From Streptomyces triculaminicus (GTDB taxonomy: Bacteria > Actinomycetota > Actinomycetes > Streptomycetales > Streptomycetaceae): a stretch of DNA of 64,000 bases. The stretch lies in assembly GCF_017349075.1 (NCBI RefSeq), contig NZ_JAFMOF010000001.1:930001-994000 (forward strand), in the 5' to 3' direction. Shown here piece by piece: positions 31,479-41,095 of the stretch; within the stretch, counting starts at the first letter, position 1; every line of letters begins with the position of its first letter. Position numbers and translations under genes: made by a program. The notes under the pieces are model-generated. The model did no database searches. It was not told where the DNA came from and saw only the letters and a list, made by a program, of their open reading frames with translations.

Positions 31479-32200
31479 GCGCCCTCCCCGCCTCCGGCCT
31501 GACGCTGCCGGAGGAGCTCCTCCTGCTCGCCCACGGCCCGGCCGACGGCAAGCGGCTGGCCCCCGGCCGGAACCTGCAGTACGGCCTGGCCGGGGCCGTC
31601 CTGGCCGAGCTGCAGCTGCACGGGCTCATCACGCACGAGGGCGGGCGGCCGGGCAGGGCCGCCGGCACCCGCCCGGCGGACCCGCGGCTCGCCCAGCCGC
31701 TGGCGGATCTGCCCGCGCACGGCGCCAAGGGGCGCAAGAAGGCGCACCAGTGGATACGGGAGACCTCCCGCCAGGTGGAGGAACCGTGGCTCCTGGGGCT
31801 GCTGGAGCGCCAGGCGCTCACCGCGCAGGCTCCCGACCGGTTCGCGGTCATCCGCGGGCGGCGCTACGTCGTGGGCCCGAACGACCTGACCGCGCCGACC
31901 CGGCAGCGCTTCGAGGCCGCCCGGCAGGCGGGCTTCCCCGACCCGCGCAGCCAGGCGCTGGCCGCCCTGGTGTCCGCGACGGGCGTCGCGAAGGCCCTCT
32001 ACCCGGGCTGGGGCGGCCGGAGCGAACGCAAGCGACTGCGCGGCCTGCGGCGTGAGGCGTGGATCGCCTCCGCGGTGTACCGCAACGTCCTGCGCGACTC
32101 CGATTCCGGCGGCGGCAGCAGCGGGGGCGGCGGCGATGCCGGAGGCCACGGGTGCGGCGGCCACGGAGGCTGTGGCGGGGGCTGCGGCGGAGGCGATTGA
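31475..32200 (+). CDS. GPP34 (GOLPH3-like) phosphoprotein-domain protein with Gly/His/Cys tail
   Basis: A 241-residue protein. Residues 5-205 match the GPP34 fold: LTLPEELLLLAHGPADGK, LQYGLAGAVLAELQLHGLI and a helical C-terminal half. In eukaryotes GOLPH3 binds phosphatidylinositol 4-phosphate on the Golgi; the bacterial role is unknown but peripheral membrane binding is likely. The last ~30 residues are nearly all G, with H, C, S and D (GGHGCGGHGGCGGGCGGGD), a possible metal-binding tail. The GTG start overlaps the fahA stop as GTGA. Confidence 0.85.
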   Translation: MSALPASGLTLPEELLLLAHGPADGKRLAPGRNLQYGLAGAVLAELQLHGLITHEGGRPGRAAGTRPADPRLAQPLADLPAHGAKGRKKAHQWIRETSRQVEEPWLLGLLERQALTAQAPDRFAVIRGRRYVVGPNDLTAPTRQRFEAARQAGFPDPRSQALAALVSATGVAKALYPGWGGRSERKRLRGLRREAWIASAVYRNVLRDSDSGGGSSGGGGDAGGHGCGGHGGCGGGCGGGD

Positions 32201-32271
32201 GCCGTCCGGGTGCTGCTAGCTTGTCGTGCCCGGCCCACCCGGGCCGGGACATGACAAAGGAAAGGGCGCAC

Positions 32272-32751
32272 GTGCGCAAGGCAGTACAGATCACGGGGGC
32301 GGCGGTCATCGCCGCTGTACTGATGACGGGTTGCGGCAGCAGCGGCGGCGAGAAGGACAAGGAGACGGGCCAGCCGGCCCCGACCGAGGCCTCGAAGCCC
32401 GCCGACGCCCCGAAGGACAAGCCGGCCGAGACCCCGGCCAAGCAGGTCACGGCCGCCGACCTCGAGGGCAGCTGGACCAACGGCGGCAAGCACGGGGACA
32501 ACAGCCTGCAGTCCTACACCTTCACCAAGTCGCATGTGGTGATCGCCGGAAAGGCCACGTGCACCGGGCAGGTCGTCGACAACGCCCAGCCGGTCACCCT
32601 GACCATGAAGAACTGCCCCGGTCACACCACGGGCACCGTCAAGAGCTTCGACGGCAAGTCCTTCACGGTGGCCTGGGACTCGGGCACGCAGGACAAGCTC
32701 ACCAAGCTCGCGGGGCTTCCGGCCGGCCTCCCCGTCAAGCCCGGCAACTGA
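32272..32751 (+). CDS. Small secreted lipoprotein of unknown function
   Basis: A 159-residue lipoprotein. The lipobox L-M-T-G-C places the lipidated cysteine at residue 21, followed by a linker rich in K, E, P and A. The ~95-residue folded part (LEGSWTNGGKHGDNSLQSYTF to end) contains two cysteines that could form a disulphide. The GTG was chosen because AAGGAAAGG sits six bases ahead; an upstream in-frame ATG (32251) would put charged residues before it. No family is recognised. It is followed by a strong bidirectional terminator facing nuoN. Confidence 0.78.
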   Translation: MRKAVQITGAAVIAAVLMTGCGSSGGEKDKETGQPAPTEASKPADAPKDKPAETPAKQVTAADLEGSWTNGGKHGDNSLQSYTFTKSHVVIAGKATCTGQVVDNAQPVTLTMKNCPGHTTGTVKSFDGKSFTVAWDSGTQDKLTKLAGLPAGLPVKPGN

Positions 32752-32770
32752 CCTTCCGGTCGGACGTATA

Positions 32771-32813
32771 CGCCGCTGCCCGGCACCCCTCGCGGGGGTG
32801 CCGGGCAGCGGCG
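32771..32813. terminator. Perfect 19-bp bidirectional stem-loop between lipoprotein and nuo operon
   Basis: Arms 32771-32789 and 32795-32813 are fully complementary around a 5-base loop. It lies 19 bases past the lipoprotein stop and 36 bases past the convergent nuoN stop, so it can end both transcripts. Confidence 0.9.
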
Positions 32814-32848
32814 TCGTCGTACGGACCGGCGGGCCGGCCGCGGTGCAA

Positions 32849-34504
32849 TCAGCGCACGAACGTCCCCGCCTGGCCCGCCAGATCGAGGAAGTACTGCGGG
32901 GCCACACCGAGCACCAGCGTCACCACGACGCCCAGCGCGATGGCCGTGGACGTCAGCGGGCTCGGCACCGAGACGGTCGGGCCCTCCGCCTTCGGCTCGC
33001 TGAAGAACATCAGCACGATGACCCGGATGTAGAAGAACGCGGCGATCGCCGAGGACAGCACGCCCACGATGACCAGCGGCGCCGCGCCGCCCTGCGCCGC
33101 CGCCTTGAAGACGGCGAACTTCCCGGCGAAGCCGCTGGTCAGCGGGATGCCCGCGAAGGCCAGCAGGAAGACCGCGAAGACTGCCGCGAGCAGCGGCGAA
33201 CGGCGGCCCAGCCCGGCCCACTTCGACAGGTGCGTCGCCTCGCCGCCCGCGTCGCGCACCAGCGTCACGACCGCGAAGGCGCCCAGGGTGACGAAGGAGT
33301 AGGCGCCCAGGTAGAAGAGCACCGAGGAGACGCCGTCGGGGGTGGTGGCGATGACGCCGGCGAGGATGAACCCGGCGTGGGCGATGGAGGAGTAGGCCAG
33401 CAGCCGCTTCACATCGGTCTGGGTGACGGCCACGACCGCGCCCACCAGCATCGTGACGATCGCGACGCCCCACATCACCGGCCGCCAGTCCCAGCGCATG
33501 CCCGGCAGCACGACGTACAACAGCCGCAGCAGGGCGCCGAACGCGGCGACCTTCGTCGCGGCCGCCATGAAGCCCGTGACCGGGGTGGGAGCGCCCTGGT
33601 AGACGTCGGGGGTCCACATGTGGAACGGCACCGCGCCCACCTTGAACAGCAGCCCCACCAGCACCATCGCGCCGCCGATCAGCAGCAGCGCGTCATTGCC
33701 GGTCGTCGACGCGAGCGCCGGGTCGAGGGTCCGCGTGGTGCCGCCGACGACGTCGGCGATGCCGGAGTACGTGACCGTGCCGGCGTAGCCGTACAGCAGC
33801 GCCACCCCGAACAGCAGGAACGCCGAGGAGAAGGCGCCCAGCAGGAAGTACTTGACGGCCGACTCCTGCGACAGCAGCCGCTGGCGGCGCGCGAGCGCGC
33901 ACAGCACGTACAGCGGGAGGGAGAACACCTCGAGGGCGACGAAGAGGGTCAGCAGGTCGTTCGCGGCGGGGAAGACGAGCATGCCGCCGATGGCGAACAG
34001 CACGAGCGGGAAGACCTCGGTGGTCGTCATGCCCGCCGCCACGGCCTTGCGCTCCGCCTCGCCGCCCGGCACGGCGGCGCCCTGCGCGGCGAAGGAGTCG
34101 ACGGGCCGGCCGTGCGCCATCGGCTCGAGGCGGCGCTCGGCGAAGGTGAACGCCGCGACCAGGCCGACGAGGAGAATGGTGCCCTGCAGGAACAGCGCCG
34201 GGCCGTCGACGGCGACCGCCCCCATGGCGGCGATGCGCGCCTTGTCGCCGGCGTAGCCGCCCGCGGCGAGCGCGATCACTGCGGCGAAGGCGGCGGCCAG
34301 GCCGACCACGGTCAGCAGGAGCTGGGCGTGGTGGCGGACGCGGCGCGGCAGGAAGGCCTCGGCGAGGACGCCCAGCAGGGCGGCGCCGAGCACGATGAGC
34401 GTCGGCGAGAGCTGGGCGTACTCGATGTGCGGCCCGGGGATCCTGACCGGCGGCTCGGCCGCCGCCGCTGTCCACAGGCTGTGGACGGTTGCTGCGTGGC
34501 TCAC
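32849..34504 (-). CDS. nuoN: NADH-quinone oxidoreductase subunit N (main operon)
   Basis: A 551-residue antiporter-like membrane subunit, last gene of the 14-gene nuoA-N operon. The lysine motif LFKVGAVPFHMWTPDVYQGAPTPV, with GFMAAATKVAAFGALLR, is typical of NuoN. The GTG overlaps the nuoM stop as GTGA. The frame is open far upstream over nuoM, but that is shadow. An internal hydrophilic loop (AAVPGGEAERKAVAAG) is longer than in enterobacterial NuoN, as commonly seen in actinobacteria. Confidence 0.96.
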   Translation of the reverse strand: MSHAATVHSLWTAAAAEPPVRIPGPHIEYAQLSPTLIVLGAALLGVLAEAFLPRRVRHHAQLLLTVVGLAAAFAAVIALAAGGYAGDKARIAAMGAVAVDGPALFLQGTILLVGLVAAFTFAERRLEPMAHGRPVDSFAAQGAAVPGGEAERKAVAAGMTTTEVFPLVLFAIGGMLVFPAANDLLTLFVALEVFSLPLYVLCALARRQRLLSQESAVKYFLLGAFSSAFLLFGVALLYGYAGTVTYSGIADVVGGTTRTLDPALASTTGNDALLLIGGAMVLVGLLFKVGAVPFHMWTPDVYQGAPTPVTGFMAAATKVAAFGALLRLLYVVLPGMRWDWRPVMWGVAIVTMLVGAVVAVTQTDVKRLLAYSSIAHAGFILAGVIATTPDGVSSVLFYLGAYSFVTLGAFAVVTLVRDAGGEATHLSKWAGLGRRSPLLAAVFAVFLLAFAGIPLTSGFAGKFAVFKAAAQGGAAPLVIVGVLSSAIAAFFYIRVIVLMFFSEPKAEGPTVSVPSPLTSTAIALGVVVTLVLGVAPQYFLDLAGQAGTFVR

Positions 34505-36108
34505 TTCGCGGCCTCCACATCGTTCACGTGTACGTCGGGCTTCGGGTCGCTTTGGTGCACCTGCGACATCGTGTGCTCGACGGCCGGATCGACGATCCGG
34601 GTCACCGGCTTGGGGTAGATGCCGAGGACCAGCAGCAGCACGATCAGCGGCGCCACCACGACGAGCTCGCGCACCCGCAGGTCCGGCATCCCCCGCACGG
34701 GCTCGGCCACCGGCCCGGTCATCGTGCGCTGGTAGAGCACGAGGACGTACAGCGCGGCGAGCACGATGCCCACGGTCGCCAGGACGCCGATGACCGGGTA
34801 GCGGCTGAACGTGCCCACCAGCACCAGGAATTCGGAGACGAAGGGCGCGAGCCCCGGCAGCGAGAGCGTGGCCAGACCGCCGACGAGGAAGGTGCCGGCC
34901 AGGACCGGGGCGACCTTCTGCACGCCGCCGTAGTCGGCGATGAGCCGCGAGCCGCGCCGGGAGATCAGGAAGCCGGCCACCAGCATCAGCGCGGCCGTGG
35001 AGATCCCGTGGTTGACCATGTAGAGCGTGGCGCCGCCCTGGCCCTGGGTGGTCATCGCGAAGATGCCCAGGACGATGAAGCCGAAGTGGGAGATCGAGGC
35101 ATAGGCGATCAGGCGCTTGATGTCCCGCTGGCCGACGGCCAGCAGCGCCCCGTAGAGGATGCTGATCAGCGACAGCACCAGGATCACCGGCGTGGCCCAC
35201 TTCGAGGCCTCCGGGAACAGCTGGAGGCAGAAGCGCAGCATCGCGAACGTGCCGACCTTGTCGACCACCGCGGTGATCAGCACGGCGACGGGGGCGGTGG
35301 CCTCGCCCATGGCGTTGGGCAGCCAGGTGTGCAGCGGCCACAGCGGCGCCTTGACCGCGAAGGCGAAGAAGAAGCCGAGGAACAGGGCGCGTTCGGTGGT
35401 GGTGGCGAACTCCAGCCTGCCGTCGGCGCGGGCCTGGACGATCTCCGTGAGGGAGAAGGTGCCGGTGCCCAGCTGGTGGGCGGTGACCGCGTAGAGCCCG
35501 ATGACGGCGGCCAGCATGATCAGGCCGCCGACGAGATTGTAGAGCAGGAACTTCACGGCGGCGTACGAGCGTTGGGCGGCCGTCTCGGCCTCGCCGCGCT
35601 CGCCCGCCCGGTCCCCGAAGCCGCCGATGAGGAAGTACATCGGGATGAGCATGGCTTCGAAGAAGATGTAGAAGAGGAAGACGTCGGTGGCCTCGAAGGC
35701 GATCACCACCATCGCCTCGACCATGAGGATCAGCGCGAAGAAGCCCTGCGTGGGCCGCCAGCGCGTGGAGGAGTCCTCGAGGGGGTCGGCGTCGTGCCAG
35801 CCCGCCAGGACGACGAAGGGGATCAGCAGCGCGGTGAGCGCGATGAGCACCACCGAGATGCCGTCCACGCCCAGGTCGTAGCGGACCCCGAAGTCCTTGA
35901 TCCAGGCGTGCGATTCGGTGAGCTGGAACGGGCCCGCGGCGTCCGGGTCGAAGCGCACCAGCTGCGCCGCCGCGAGCAGCAGCGTGGCGAGCGAGACGCC
36001 CAGCGCCAGCCACTTGGCGGCCGTGCGCCGCGCGGCCGGGACGGCGGCCGTGGCGAGGGCGCCGGCCGCGGGCACCACGGCCGTGGCCGTCAGGAGGGGA
36101 AATGACAT
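34501..36108 (-). CDS. nuoM: NADH-quinone oxidoreductase subunit M
   Basis: A 535-residue antiporter-like subunit. The conserved glutamate lies in FFEAMLIPMYFLIGG and the lysine in AVKAPLWPLHTWLPNAMGEA. The ATG was chosen two bases from the nuoL TAG; the frame is open upstream but shadows nuoL. The stop overlaps the nuoN GTG. It carries one of three proton channels in the membrane arm. A short hydrophilic tail (HQSDPKPDVHVNDVEAAK) extends past the last helix. Confidence 0.96.
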   Translation of the reverse strand: MSFPLLTATAVVPAAGALATAAVPAARRTAAKWLALGVSLATLLLAAAQLVRFDPDAAGPFQLTESHAWIKDFGVRYDLGVDGISVVLIALTALLIPFVVLAGWHDADPLEDSSTRWRPTQGFFALILMVEAMVVIAFEATDVFLFYIFFEAMLIPMYFLIGGFGDRAGERGEAETAAQRSYAAVKFLLYNLVGGLIMLAAVIGLYAVTAHQLGTGTFSLTEIVQARADGRLEFATTTERALFLGFFFAFAVKAPLWPLHTWLPNAMGEATAPVAVLITAVVDKVGTFAMLRFCLQLFPEASKWATPVILVLSLISILYGALLAVGQRDIKRLIAYASISHFGFIVLGIFAMTTQGQGGATLYMVNHGISTAALMLVAGFLISRRGSRLIADYGGVQKVAPVLAGTFLVGGLATLSLPGLAPFVSEFLVLVGTFSRYPVIGVLATVGIVLAALYVLVLYQRTMTGPVAEPVRGMPDLRVRELVVVAPLIVLLLVLGIYPKPVTRIVDPAVEHTMSQVHQSDPKPDVHVNDVEAAK

Positions 36109-36110
36109 GA

Positions 36111-38006
36111 CTAGACCGCCCTCATCAGCAGGGTCGCGGCGATGAGCACCGCCGCACCGCCGAACATCGAGACCGCGTACGACCGCGCGAAGCCGTTCTG
36201 CAGCCTGCGCATCCGGCCCGACAGGCCGCCGACGGAGGCGGCGGTGCCGTTGACGACGCCGTCGACCAGCGTGTGGTCGACGTAGACGAGGCTGCGGGTG
36301 AGGTGCTCGCCGCCGCGGACCAGCACGACGTGGTTGAAGTCGTCCTGCAGCAGGTCGCGCCGGGCGGCCCGCACCAGCAGCCCGCCGGGCGGCGCCGTGA
36401 CCGGCACCGGCCGGCGTCCGTACTGCGCCCAGGCCAGCGCCACGCCCACCACGAGCACCACCATCGTGGCCGCGGTGACCTGCGTGGCGGTGAGCGGGGA
36501 GTCGCCCTCGGCGTGGCCGGTGACCGGCTCCAGCCACTTCAGGAAGGCGTCGTTCAGGCTGAACAGGCCGCCGGCGAAGACCGATCCGAAGGCGAGGACG
36601 ATCATGGGGATCGTCATCGTCCGGGGGGACTCGTGGGGGTGCGGCAGCTTCCCGTCGGCGTCCGGCTGCCAGCGCTTCTCGCCGAAGAACGTCAGCAGCA
36701 TCACCCGCGTCATGTAGTACGCCGTGATGGCCGCGCCCAGCAGCGCGGCGCCGCCCAGGATCCAGCCCTCGGTGCCGCCCCTGGCGAAGGCCGCCTCGAT
36801 GATCTTGTCCTTGGAGAAGAAGCCGGACAGGCCCGGGAAGCCGATGATGGCGAGGTAGCCGAGCCCGAACGTCACGAACGTGACCGGCATGTACGTCCGC
36901 AGGCCGCCGTAACGCCGCATGTCGACCTCGTCGTTCATGCCGTGCATCACCGAGCCGGCGCCGAGGAAGAGCCCGGCCTTGAAGAAGCCGTGGGTGACCA
37001 GGTGCATGATCGCGAAGACATAGCCGATCGGGCCGAGGCCGGCGGCGAGGATCATGTAGCCGATCTGGGACATCGTCGAGCCCGCCAGGGCCTTCTTGAT
37101 GTCGTCCTTCGCGCAACCGACGATCGCACCGAAGAGCAGCGTCACCGCGCCCACCGTGACCACGGCCGTCTGCGCGTCGGGGGCCGCGTCGAAGATCGCC
37201 CCGGACCGGACGATGAGATAGACGCCGGCGGTCACCATCGTCGCCGCGTGGATGAGCGCGGAGACGGGCGTCGGGCCCTCCATGGCGTCGCCGAGCCAGC
37301 TCTGCAGCGGGACCTGCGCCGACTTTCCGCAGGCGGCGAGGAGGAGCATGAGCCCGATGGCGGTCAGCTTGCCCTCGCCCGCCTGGTCCGCGTGCTCGAG
37401 CACCGGGCCGAAGGCGAAGGTGCCGAACGTGGTGAACATCAGCATCACGGCGATCGACAGGCCCATGTCGCCGACGCGGTTGACGAGGAAGGCCTTCTTG
37501 GCCGCCGTGGCGGCGCTCGGCTTGTGCTGCCAGAAGCCGATCAGCAGGTACGAGGCGAGGCCGACGCCCTCCCAGCCCACGTACAGCAGGAGGTAGTTGT
37601 CGGCGAGGACCAGCAGCAGCATCGCCGCGAGGAAGAGGTTCAGATAGCCGAAGAAGCGCCGCCGCCGCTCGTCGTGCTCCATGTAGCCGACCGAGTAGAG
37701 GTGGATCAGCGAGCCCACGCCGGTGATCAGCAGCACGAAGGTCATCGACAGCTGGTCGAGCTGGAAGCCCACGTCGGCGCGGAAGCCGCCGACGGGCACC
37801 CAGCTGAAGACGGTCGTGCCCAGCTCGCGGTCGTCGGCGGGCCGGCCGAGGAGGTCGGCGAAGAGCACCACGCCGATGACGAAGGACGCGGCCGCGAGCA
37901 GGGTGCCGATCCAGTGCCCGGTGCGGTCGAGCCGTCGGCCGCCGCACAGCAGCACGCCCGCGCCCAGCAAGGGGGCCAGGACGAGCAATCCGATGAGGTT
38001 CTCCAC
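36111..38006 (-). CDS. nuoL: NADH-quinone oxidoreductase subunit L
   Basis: A 631-residue NuoL. The channel residues are in [18 protein letters not shown] and [16 protein letters not shown], followed by [21 protein letters not shown]. The C-terminal amphipathic segment that braces NuoM and NuoN is represented by the last ~100 residues. The GTG start has AGGGG eight bases ahead and lies 12 bases past the nuoK stop, one of the few non-overlapping junctions in the operon. Confidence 0.96.
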   Translation of the reverse strand: MENLIGLLVLAPLLGAGVLLCGGRRLDRTGHWIGTLLAAASFVIGVVLFADLLGRPADDRELGTTVFSWVPVGGFRADVGFQLDQLSMTFVLLITGVGSLIHLYSVGYMEHDERRRRFFGYLNLFLAAMLLLVLADNYLLLYVGWEGVGLASYLLIGFWQHKPSAATAAKKAFLVNRVGDMGLSIAVMLMFTTFGTFAFGPVLEHADQAGEGKLTAIGLMLLLAACGKSAQVPLQSWLGDAMEGPTPVSALIHAATMVTAGVYLIVRSGAIFDAAPDAQTAVVTVGAVTLLFGAIVGCAKDDIKKALAGSTMSQIGYMILAAGLGPIGYVFAIMHLVTHGFFKAGLFLGAGSVMHGMNDEVDMRRYGGLRTYMPVTFVTFGLGYLAIIGFPGLSGFFSKDKIIEAAFARGGTEGWILGGAALLGAAITAYYMTRVMLLTFFGEKRWQPDADGKLPHPHESPRTMTIPMIVLAFGSVFAGGLFSLNDAFLKWLEPVTGHAEGDSPLTATQVTAATMVVLVVGVALAWAQYGRRPVPVTAPPGGLLVRAARRDLLQDDFNHVVLVRGGEHLTRSLVYVDHTLVDGVVNGTAASVGGLSGRMRRLQNGFARSYAVSMFGGAAVLIAATLLMRAV

Positions 38007-38018
38007 CGTGGTGTCCCC

Positions 38019-38318
38019 TTACAGCTTCAGCAGGCTGGCGTCGTCGACCGAGGCCGAGTGGCGGGAGCGGAAGATCGTCACGATGATGGCCAGGCCGATC
38101 ACGACCTCGGCGGCGGCCACGACCATCGTGAAGAAGGCGATGATCTGGCCGTCGAGGTTGCCGTGCAGCCGGGAGAAGGTGACGAAGGCCAGGTTGCAGG
38201 CGTTCAGCATCAGCTCGACGCACATGAAGATGACGATCGCGTTCCGCCGGATGAGCACGCCGGCGGCGCCGATGGTGAACAGCAGGGCCGCCAGGTAGAG
38301 GTAGTTGGCCGGGTTCAC
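38019..38318 (-). CDS. nuoK: NADH-quinone oxidoreductase subunit K
   Basis: A 99-residue, three-helix subunit of normal length. It has [24 protein letters not shown] and [17 protein letters not shown], carrying the two buried glutamates of the proton path. The GTG overlaps the nuoJ stop as GTGA. It lacks the charged tail of the paralogue at 5974-6339. Confidence 0.96.
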   Translation of the reverse strand: MNPANYLYLAALLFTIGAAGVLIRRNAIVIFMCVELMLNACNLAFVTFSRLHGNLDGQIIAFFTMVVAAAEVVIGLAIIVTIFRSRHSASVDDASLLKL

Positions 38319-39139
38319 TGGGCACGCTCCTCGGAACGGTCGTTGTTCCTCTCCAGCCATTCCTTGGAGCGCTGCTCCAGGGCCGCCAGGTCCTCGAGCG
38401 CCTCGCCGGAGACGTCGCGGACCTGGCCGCGGGCGCGCAGCGTCGGGTTGACCGTGAGCTCCGACGGCGTGCCGTCGGGCAGCAGGCCGGGGATGTCGAC
38501 GGCGTTGTGCCGGGCGTAGACGCCGGGGGCGGGCAGCGGCGGGAGGTGCTTGCCGCGCACGCGCGCCTCGGAGCGTTCGCGCTGGGTGGCGGGGCGGCCG
38601 GTGCGCTCGCGGTGGGTGAGGACCATCGCGCCGACGACCGCGGTGATGAGCAGGGCGCCGGTGATCTCGAAGGCGAAGACGTACTTGGTGAAGATCAGCG
38701 CGGCCAGGCCCTGGACGTTGCCGCCGGCGTTGGCCTGGCCGAGGCCGTTGAAGTCCCGCAGCGAGGCGTTGGCGATGCCGGCCCCGAGCAGGATGCCGAA
38801 GCCCAGCACGCACAGCCCGGCGAGCAGGCGCTGGCCCCGGATCGTCTCCTTCAGCGAGTCGGCGGCGGTGACGCCCACCAGCATCACCACGAACAGGAAC
38901 AGCATCATGATCGCGCCGGTGTAGACCACGATCTGCACGATGCCCAGGAAGTAGGCGCCGTTGGCGAGGTAGAAGACCGCCAGGACGATCATCGTCCCGG
39001 CGAGGGAGAGGGCGCTGTGCACGGCCTTCTTCATCAGCACCGCGCCCAGCGCGCCCGCCACGGCGACGACCGCCAGCACCCAGAACTGGACCGCCTCGCC
39101 GGTGGAGGTGCTCGAGGCGGCAGCGGCGAGCGAACTCAT
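38315..39139 (-). CDS. nuoJ: NADH-quinone oxidoreductase subunit J with soluble C-terminal extension
   Basis: A 274-residue subunit. Residues ~15-175 are the five-helix NuoJ core with the [21 protein letters not shown] axis helix. A ~95-residue hydrophilic extension follows ([36 protein letters not shown]... region), as in other actinobacterial NuoJ. The ATG overlaps the nuoI stop as ATGA. The extension is absent from the second NuoJ at 6339-6896. Confidence 0.95.
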   Translation of the reverse strand: MSSLAAAASSTSTGEAVQFWVLAVVAVAGALGAVLMKKAVHSALSLAGTMIVLAVFYLANGAYFLGIVQIVVYTGAIMMLFLFVVMLVGVTAADSLKETIRGQRLLAGLCVLGFGILLGAGIANASLRDFNGLGQANAGGNVQGLAALIFTKYVFAFEITGALLITAVVGAMVLTHRERTGRPATQRERSEARVRGKHLPPLPAPGVYARHNAVDIPGLLPDGTPSELTVNPTLRARGQVRDVSGEALEDLAALEQRSKEWLERNNDRSEERAQ

Positions 39140-39714
39140 GCCTCCACCCCTTCGCCCTCGGGCTTCTCCCCCTTGGAGACGGCCACTTGGCGCTCCGTCC
39201 CCGGCGCGGCCTCGGTCACCAGGCCGCGGTAGTAGTCCTTCTCCGTCATGCCGGGGAAGATGGCGTGCGGGGTGTCGACCATGCGGTCCTCCAGCCCCGC
39301 CAGCAGCTGTTCCTTGGTGTAGATGAGCGACTCGCGGCTGGCGTCGGCCAGTTCGTACTCGTTCGTCATCGTCAGGGCCCGGGTCGGGCAGGCCTCGACG
39401 CACAGGCCGCACAGGATGCAGCGGAGGTAGTTGATCTGGTAGACGCGGCCGTACCGCTCGCCCGGGGAGTAGCGCTCCTCGTCGGTGTTGTCCGCGCCCT
39501 CGACGTAGATGGCGTCCGCCGGGCAGGCCCAGGCGCACAGCTCACAGCCGATGCACTTCTCCAGCCCGTCCGGATGGCGGTTGAGCTGGTGGCGGCCGTG
39601 GAAGCGCGGCGCCGTGTGCTTCTTCTCCTCCGGATACTGCTCGGTCAGCCGCTTCTTGAACATGGCCTTGAAGGTCACGCCGAAGCCGGCCACGGGGTTC
39701 TGGAACTCAGACAC
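39136..39714 (-). CDS. nuoI: NADH-quinone oxidoreductase subunit I
   Basis: A 192-residue 8Fe ferredoxin-type subunit with two [4Fe-4S] motifs, C54-C57-C60-C64 and C99-C102-C105-C109, linking NuoG to NuoB. The GTG was chosen for AAAGGAGG seven bases ahead; an ATG 16 codons upstream (39762) lies inside nuoH and has no site. It overlaps nuoH by 8 bases. The charged C-terminal tail is shorter than in the paralogue. Confidence 0.95.
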   Translation of the reverse strand: MSEFQNPVAGFGVTFKAMFKKRLTEQYPEEKKHTAPRFHGRHQLNRHPDGLEKCIGCELCAWACPADAIYVEGADNTDEERYSPGERYGRVYQINYLRCILCGLCVEACPTRALTMTNEYELADASRESLIYTKEQLLAGLEDRMVDTPHAIFPGMTEKDYYRGLVTEAAPGTERQVAVSKGEKPEGEGVEA

Positions 39715-41095
39715 CGTCGGCCTCCTTTCGGTCACGAGGAGTGTCCACCCCGCCACTGACAATGAGCTCCCGGTCCTGCCGGGAGCGGCGCCGGGGCACG
39801 GGGGGCGGGGTCTGGCCGGGCAGCGGCGGCACAGGGAAGCCGCCCGCCATCGGGTCGAACGCGGGCGGCGGGCCCGCGGCCGGCTCCCCGCCCCGCTCGC
39901 CGTCCCGGCCGCGGCCGCGGAAGAGGTCGGCGAGCATCGACAGCAGCAGGACGGCGAGGACGGCGCCCCCGACGTAGAGCACGATGTCCTGGAAGTCGTA
40001 GTTCTCGTTCCGCAGCGCCCGGACGGTCGCCACGAGCATCAGCCAGGTCACCGAGACCGGGATGAGCACCTTCCAGCCCAGCTTCATCAGCTGGTCGTAG
40101 CGCACCCGGGGCAGCGTGCCGCGCAGCCAGATGAAGAAGAAGAGCAGCAGCTGCACCTTGATGACGAACCACAGCATCGGCCACCAGCCGTGGTTGGCGC
40201 CCTCCCAGAAGGTGGAGACGGGGTACGGGGCCCGCCAGCCGCCCAGGAAGAGGGTGGCCGCGACCGCCGAGACCGTCACCATGTTCACGTACTCGGCGAG
40301 CATGAACATCGCGAACTTGATCGAGGAGTACTCGGTGTTGAAGCCGCCGACCAGGTCGCCCTCGGACTCCGGCATGTCGAAGGGGGCCCGGTTGGTCTCT
40401 CCGACCATCGTCGCGATGTAGATCAGGAACGACACCGGCAGCAGCAGGACGTACCAGCGGTCGTGCTGCGCCTCGACGATCGCCGAGGTCGACATCGAGC
40501 CGGAGTAGAGGAACACCGAAGCGAAGGCCGCGCCCATCGCGATCTCGTACGAGATCATCTGCGCGCACGACCGCAGGCCGCCCAGCAGCGGATACGTCGA
40601 GCCCGACGACCAGCCGGCCAGCACGATGCCGTAGATGCCGACCGAGGCGACCGCGAGGATGTAGAGCACCGCGATCGGCAGGTCGGTCAGCTGCATGGTC
40701 GTGCGGTGGCCGAAGATCGAGACCTCGTTGCCGGAGGGGCCGAAGGGGATCACGGCGATCGCCATGAAGGCCGGGATCGCGGCCACGACCGGCGCCAGCA
40801 CGTAGACGACCTTGTCGGCGCGCCGGACGATCACGTCCTCCTTGAGCATCAGCTTGATGCCGTCGGCCAGCGACTGCAGCATCCCCCACGGGCCGTGCCG
40901 GTTGGGGCCGATGCGCAGCTGCATCCAGGCGACGACCTTGCGCTCCCAGACGATGGAGAACAGCACCGTCACCATCAGGAACGCGAAGCAGAAGACGGCC
41001 TTCACCACCACCAGCCACCACGGATCCCTGCCGAACACCGACAGGTCCTCCGCGGCCAGCCCCACCAGTCCGGTACCACTCAGCGCAGGGCTCAC
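39707..41095 (-). CDS. nuoH: NADH-quinone oxidoreductase subunit H
   Basis: A 462-residue membrane subunit forming the quinone chamber. The family loop [30 protein letters not shown] is intact, as are [24 protein letters not shown] and AEYVNMVT. The core ends near residue 405; a proline/arginine-rich tail of about 60 residues follows ([17 protein letters not shown] region). The GTG overlaps the nuoG stop as GTGA. Confidence 0.95.
   Translation of the reverse strand: MSPALSGTGLVGLAAEDLSVFGRDPWWLVVVKAVFCFAFLMVTVLFSIVWERKVVAWMQLRIGPNRHGPWGMLQSLADGIKLMLKEDVIVRRADKVVYVLAPVVAAIPAFMAIAVIPFGPSGNEVSIFGHRTTMQLTDLPIAVLYILAVASVGIYGIVLAGWSSGSTYPLLGGLRSCAQMISYEIAMGAAFASVFLYSGSMSTSAIVEAQHDRWYVLLLPVSFLIYIATMVGETNRAPFDMPESEGDLVGGFNTEYSSIKFAMFMLAEYVNMVTVSAVAATLFLGGWRAPYPVSTFWEGANHGWWPMLWFVIKVQLLLFFFIWLRGTLPRVRYDQLMKLGWKVLIPVSVTWLMLVATVRALRNENYDFQDIVLYVGGAVLAVLLLSMLADLFRGRGRDGERGGEPAAGPPPAFDPMAGGFPVPPLPGQTPPPVPRRRSRQDRELIVSGGVDTPRDRKEADGV

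Noticed and set aside
32849..36013. A 1054-residue frame ending as NuoN
   Set aside because: The upstream half is a GC-rich shadow over nuoM. A GTG overlapping the nuoM stop gives the expected 551-residue NuoN. The same reasoning applies to the long frames over nuoM, nuoN and nuoH of both operons.
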